NCBI RefSeq assembly: GCF_900101025.1
Contig: NZ_FMUH01000003.1
Location: 1-64,000, forward strand
DNA: 64,000 nt
From: Klenkia marina
Lineage (GTDB): Bacteria; Actinomycetota; Actinomycetes; Mycobacteriales; Geodermatophilaceae
Direction of reading: 5' to 3'
Part shown: one piece after another, positions 61,634 through 64,000 of the stretch
Layout: each line of letters begins with the position of its first letter
Position numbering within the stretch: position 1 is the stretch's first letter
Translations under genes and position numbers: made by a program
The notes under the pieces: generated by a model
Databases searched by the model: none
What the model was told of the DNA's origin: nothing
What the model saw: the letters and a program-made list of their open reading frames with translations, nothing else

Positions 61634-62223
61634 CGTGGTGCCTCCTGGTTGGGGTCGGGGACGAGCTGGAGGGCCGGGCGTTGGGCGCGCTCGGTCAAGG
61701 CGTCAGCCAAGTCGGTGAGGTCGTGGCCGGTGGTCTGCGCGCGCAGGACGCCGGCCACGACGAGCGCGGCATGGGGGTCGGTGTCGGCGACCGTCACGAG
61801 CGCGCTGACGAGTGCGTCAAGCTCGCGCACCGTCGTGCGGGTGCCGTCGTCGGCGACACCGAGACGGTCGGCGAGGTAGGCCAGCGCTTCGCGTTCTTCG
61901 CGGGAGGCCATGAGAGCTAGGCGCCCGTCGCCGGCCGTCATCGCGTGGTCTCGGACGTCGGCGGCGTCGCTGACCTGCGTGAGCACCCGGTCAACCAGGT
62001 CGGCGAGCCGCACGTCCTCGCGCCGACGGGCGATCCCGACGGTGACCTCGGCCAGCGCGGCGGCCAGGTGCTCATCACGGTGTCGGGCCAGGCTGCGGGG
62101 GCTCAGGCCGTAGCGCCGGGCCAACGTCTCCAGCGGTACCCGGCGAGATCCACCGGCGCCGATGATGGCGGCGTCGATGTCCTCGTGGTCGTCATGGGCG
62201 CAGATCGTGCAGGGGCGAGCCAT
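61630..62223 (-). CDS. HTH-type DNA-binding element protein (197 residues)
   Basis: The N-terminus has a C-x2-C-x-H arrangement (MARPCTICAHDDHEDIDAAI) followed by a helix-turn-helix: SRRVPLETLARRYGLSPRSLARHRDEHL. The rest is helical (RREDVRLADLVDRVLTQ, ALAYLADRLGV). Such short Cys-plus-HTH proteins are common in actinobacterial phages and integrative elements, with unclear function (regulator or small terminase-like). Starts with the TGATG overlap to the upstream gene and ends with ATGA to the next. Confidence 0.75.
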   Translation of the reverse strand: MARPCTICAHDDHEDIDAAIIGAGGSRRVPLETLARRYGLSPRSLARHRDEHLAAALAEVTVGIARRREDVRLADLVDRVLTQVSDAADVRDHAMTAGDGRLALMASREEREALAYLADRLGVADDGTRTTVRELDALVSALVTVADTDPHAALVVAGVLRAQTTGHDLTDLADALTERAQRPALQLVPDPNQEAPR

Positions 62224-62600
62224 CAGCGCATCGCCCCCGGCAGCCCGTCGCGTAGCAGCGCGGCGAACGTCGACAGGGACATGACCACGTAGTGCTGAGC
62301 GTCGTCGGCCATGCGGCGCTTCTGCACCACGACGGGGTACACGCGGCCCAGGCGCTCGGCGACGGCTCCTGCGTCGTCGGCAGCGTCGGCCAGGTCCAGA
62401 CGACGGACAGAGCGCGGTCGGATGGCCCACGACGTCGTCATCGTGGCGTTGGCGGGATCGGGCTCGATCGTGCCGGTGGTGGCGTCGAAGGTGGCCCGGG
62501 GAAGGCCGGCGTCACGCAGCGCGAGTGCCACGGCGTGGGCGTGCGCCCGGTGCGCGGCGATGGTGGCCAGCTCGCCGGTGGGCGCCGTGGTCGTCGTCAT
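62223..62600 (-). CDS. Hypothetical element protein (125 residues)
   Basis: Unknown function. MTTTTAPTGELATIAAHRAH is followed by a mixed alpha/beta stretch with WAIRPRSVRRLDLADAADDAGAVAERLGRVYPVVVQKRRMADDAQHYVVMSLSTFAALL. The start overlaps the HNH gene's stop by 4 bp and its own stop shares one base with the next start (TGATG). Confidence 0.65.
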   Translation of the reverse strand: MTTTTAPTGELATIAAHRAHAHAVALALRDAGLPRATFDATTGTIEPDPANATMTTSWAIRPRSVRRLDLADAADDAGAVAERLGRVYPVVVQKRRMADDAQHYVVMSLSTFAALLRDGLPGAMR

Positions 62601-63547
62601 CGCGAGGTCTCCCCGCCGCTGTCGTTGGTCACGACATCTCCTTCGGCTTCCAGTGGCGCTGACCCCGGTACGACGACCAGGTCGGCGAAGCTCTTGCCGG
62701 TGGTGAGTCGTCCTGGCGGCGGTGCCGGCGTCGTGGTGGGGGCTCGGTAGTCGGCCAGCTCTGCGAGCGTGAGCCGCTGCGTCGTCGGTGCTTCTTCGTG
62801 GTCGGGGGATGAGGTCTGAGCGTCGGAAGCTGCGCTAGGAACAGCACCCGACCCGAGCCCGACCCGACCCGGCGTCACCCCTGGTGACCCTTGATCTGTA
62901 CTTAGTTCAGATCCAGGTACGTACCTGGGTTCTGCGCGACTCGGGTTCTGAGCTGCGCTTTGCCTCCTGCGCGGCTGTCCACGGCGGGGCTCTGGCAAGA
63001 GGGTCATGCCAGCCTGATCGGGGGTGCGCCTGGCCTTCTTGCTGTTGCACGACCTGCACGAGGTCACGCAGTTGTCGACGCTGCTGGGGCCGGTGGGGTC
63101 GACGTGGTCGTAGGTCAGCCCGGTCGGGCCTCGGCGATCCGTGTGGTTGCCCTTGATCCCGCAGTACCTGCACCGGTCGCCATCGCGCTTCTTGATCGCG
63201 GCCACCAGGCCCGGGATGCGCTTCATCTGCTGGCGCTTGTTGTTGGCCTCACGGTCGGCGAGGACGTCCGCTCTCAGGGGCTGGTCGGGTGCCCACGGGG
63301 TGAACTGCCAGCCGGTCTCGTCGTTCTCGGCGTCGGTCGTCTCGATCCAGAGGCCGGCGGTCACCAGTCTGGCCGCCATCTCCGCTGTCGCGCCGAGCGA
63401 CGCGGGCACCCACTCGGGAACGAAGCCGTCGGTGAGCTGGTCGGATGCCCAAGCGCCGGCCAGGGCCCACAGGCCCATCGCGGCGACACCGGCGCGACGG
63501 GCGCGCCGGTCGCCGTGGAGCTTGTCGTCCACCTTGAACCAGACCAT
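62597..63547 (-). CDS. HNH endonuclease-containing element protein
   Basis: A 316-residue protein. The N-terminal domain (MVWFKVDDKLHGDRRARRAG, ALAGAWASDQLTDGFVPEWV) resembles phage replication-initiation or replisome-organiser proteins. A central HNH module follows (RCRYCGIKGN, TGLTYDHVDPTG, NCVTSCRSCNSKKARR) with two C-x2-C zinc pairs. The C-terminal 140 residues are polar and Pro/Ser-rich. It may nick or open the element's origin; this is inference. I chose the ATG at 63547 (GGGAG at a proper distance) over the GTG at 63550. Start and stop both overlap neighbours. Confidence 0.8.
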   Translation of the reverse strand: MVWFKVDDKLHGDRRARRAGVAAMGLWALAGAWASDQLTDGFVPEWVPASLGATAEMAARLVTAGLWIETTDAENDETGWQFTPWAPDQPLRADVLADREANNKRQQMKRIPGLVAAIKKRDGDRCRYCGIKGNHTDRRGPTGLTYDHVDPTGPSSVDNCVTSCRSCNSKKARRTPDQAGMTLLPEPRRGQPRRRQSAAQNPSRAEPRYVPGSELSTDQGSPGVTPGRVGLGSGAVPSAASDAQTSSPDHEEAPTTQRLTLAELADYRAPTTTPAPPPGRLTTGKSFADLVVVPGSAPLEAEGDVVTNDSGGETSR

Positions 63548-63783
63548 CACGTGCTCCCGAGGTGCTGGACGGGCCGACGCGCTCCCGGCTGCCGGACGTC
63601 GGCTGCCTCTTCCTCTTCGGCCTCCAGCGCTGCTGACCCCGGAACGAGACGGGATGACACCCTCTGCGGGCCTACGTGGCCGGCGACGTGCGCCCCGGGG
63701 CGATTGGTCTCGCAGGTGGCCGTCAGTCGGCTACGTGGCGGCTGGTGAGCTGCGTGGGGCTGGCGGTGGGGTAGTCCGTTCAC
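63547..63783 (-). CDS. Small hypothetical protein (78 residues)
   Basis: Its GTG overlaps the TGA of the HTH gene (GTGA) and its TGA shares a base with the HNH gene's ATG, so coupling supports it as a gene despite a low-complexity His/Arg/Pro-rich start. VPGSAALEAEEEE near its end echoes VPGSAPLEAEGD near the end of the HNH protein, another duplicated gene end in this operon. Two TACGTGGC words lie inside it. Confidence 0.5.
   Translation of the reverse strand: MNGLPHRQPHAAHQPPRSRLTATCETNRPGAHVAGHVGPQRVSSRLVPGSAALEAEEEEAADVRQPGARRPVQHLGST
63670..63745 (+). repeat. Second pair of TACGTGGC repeats
   Basis: Copies at 63673 and 63732 are 59 bases apart, the same spacing and orientation as the pair at 55808 and 55867 upstream of the integrase. 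Confidence 0.4.
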
Positions 63784-63998
63784 TGGTCCGTCGAACGCTC
63801 GGCCTCGTGGCGCTCGACGTCAGCCAGACGCACGCGGATGGCCCGACGACGGGGGTCGGGGTGCGGGCCGACGCGCACCACAGGGATCTCACCGGTGGCG
63901 AGTGTGGCTCGGACCGTGTTCTCGGCGAGCATCCAGCGCTCGGCGAGGTCGGCGACGGTCAGGAACGTGGTCGGGGCAGACTTCTTCGCTCGTGGCAT
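63780..63998 (-). CDS. Excisionase/MerR-like HTH DNA-binding protein
   Basis: A 72-residue single-domain protein: FLTVADLAERWMLAENTVRATLATGEIPVVRVGPHPDPRRRAIRVRLADVERHEAERSTDQ. The winged-helix pattern (TVADLAERW..NTVR..L..GEIP..RVG....IR..DVE) is that of the excisionase/helix-turn-helix 17 family, which directs integrase towards excision or regulates element genes. It is the first visible gene of the leftward operon, and its start lies three bases from the window edge. Confidence 0.85.
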   Translation of the reverse strand: MPRAKKSAPTTFLTVADLAERWMLAENTVRATLATGEIPVVRVGPHPDPRRRAIRVRLADVERHEAERSTDQ

Positions 63999-64000
63999 GA

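Overview
The window is very GC-rich, codes densely on both strands, and uses many GTG starts and 4-bp ATGA/GTGA stop/start overlaps. Several genes are typical of Actinomycetota: an F420 biosynthesis fusion (FbiC), an Eis-type acetyltransferase, an Rv2466c-type thioredoxin-fold protein, a CtaJ-like cytochrome oxidase subunit beside a DUF5130 protein, a group II truncated haemoglobin and a SigJ/SigG-like sigma factor. The overall style resembles the Geodermatophilaceae (Blastococcus, Modestobacter, Geodermatophilus), but I infer the family from gene content only and cannot prove it.

Layout. (1) 1-346: the start of a phage-type integrase, cut by the window edge, sits just downstream of an intact tRNA-His, so an integrated element lies to the left. 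(2) 393-10.6 kb: oligoribonuclease, two uncharacterised membrane proteins, then a leucine/branched acyl-CoA catabolic cluster (TetR regulator, carboxyltransferase, biotin carboxylase, acyl-CoA dehydrogenase). A BfrB-like ferritin and a 56-residue Cys-rich protein interrupt this cluster and share a divergent region with a good IdeR iron box. (3) 10.7-24.9 kb: redox and envelope genes, including quinone oxidoreductase, a membrane glycosyltransferase coupled to a lipoprotein plus a broken second copy of its 3' end, FbiC, flavin enzymes, transglutaminase, SGNH hydrolase, a GGDEF/EAL protein, an Old Yellow Enzyme and a luciferase-like oxidoreductase. (4) 24.9-35.4 kb: a cysteine-free HesB-like protein, tRNA-Arg, an accessory SSB and EttA. 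A thioesterase/acyl ligase/thiolase set follows, convergent with a complete BioY-EcfA-EcfT biotin importer. A roadblock protein and a degenerate solitary ABC ATPase end the region. (5) 35.4-54.3 kb: alpha-glucosidase, globin, MFS, MscS, prolyl oligopeptidase, HNH protein, kynureninase, CtaJ/DUF5130, aminopeptidase N, RpiB and neighbours, Eis-like acetyltransferase, a large lipoprotein and an ECF sigma factor.

(6) 54.3-64.0 kb is a mobile element that continues past the right edge. It begins at a 44-bp copy of the 3' end of tRNA-Gly(TCC) that has no 5' half, followed by a tyrosine integrase. Its left cargo is an unknown protein, a three-Cys-motif partner protein (TcmP), a DUF5131/Gp37-Gp68 three-Cys-motif protein and a small serine recombinase. 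Its right half is a leftward run of small overlapping genes that starts at an excisionase-like HTH protein and includes an HNH protein. A perfect actinobacterial LexA (SOS) box lies directly upstream of the DUF5131 gene. The convergent TcmP/DUF5131 pair under apparent SOS control, inside a tRNA-integrated element, is the best candidate here for an undescribed system.

A secondary theme is biotin: biotin-dependent carboxylase subunits and a biotin importer in the same window, the importer lying next to an acyl ligase/thiolase pair whose thiolase lacks its usual second catalytic cysteine.
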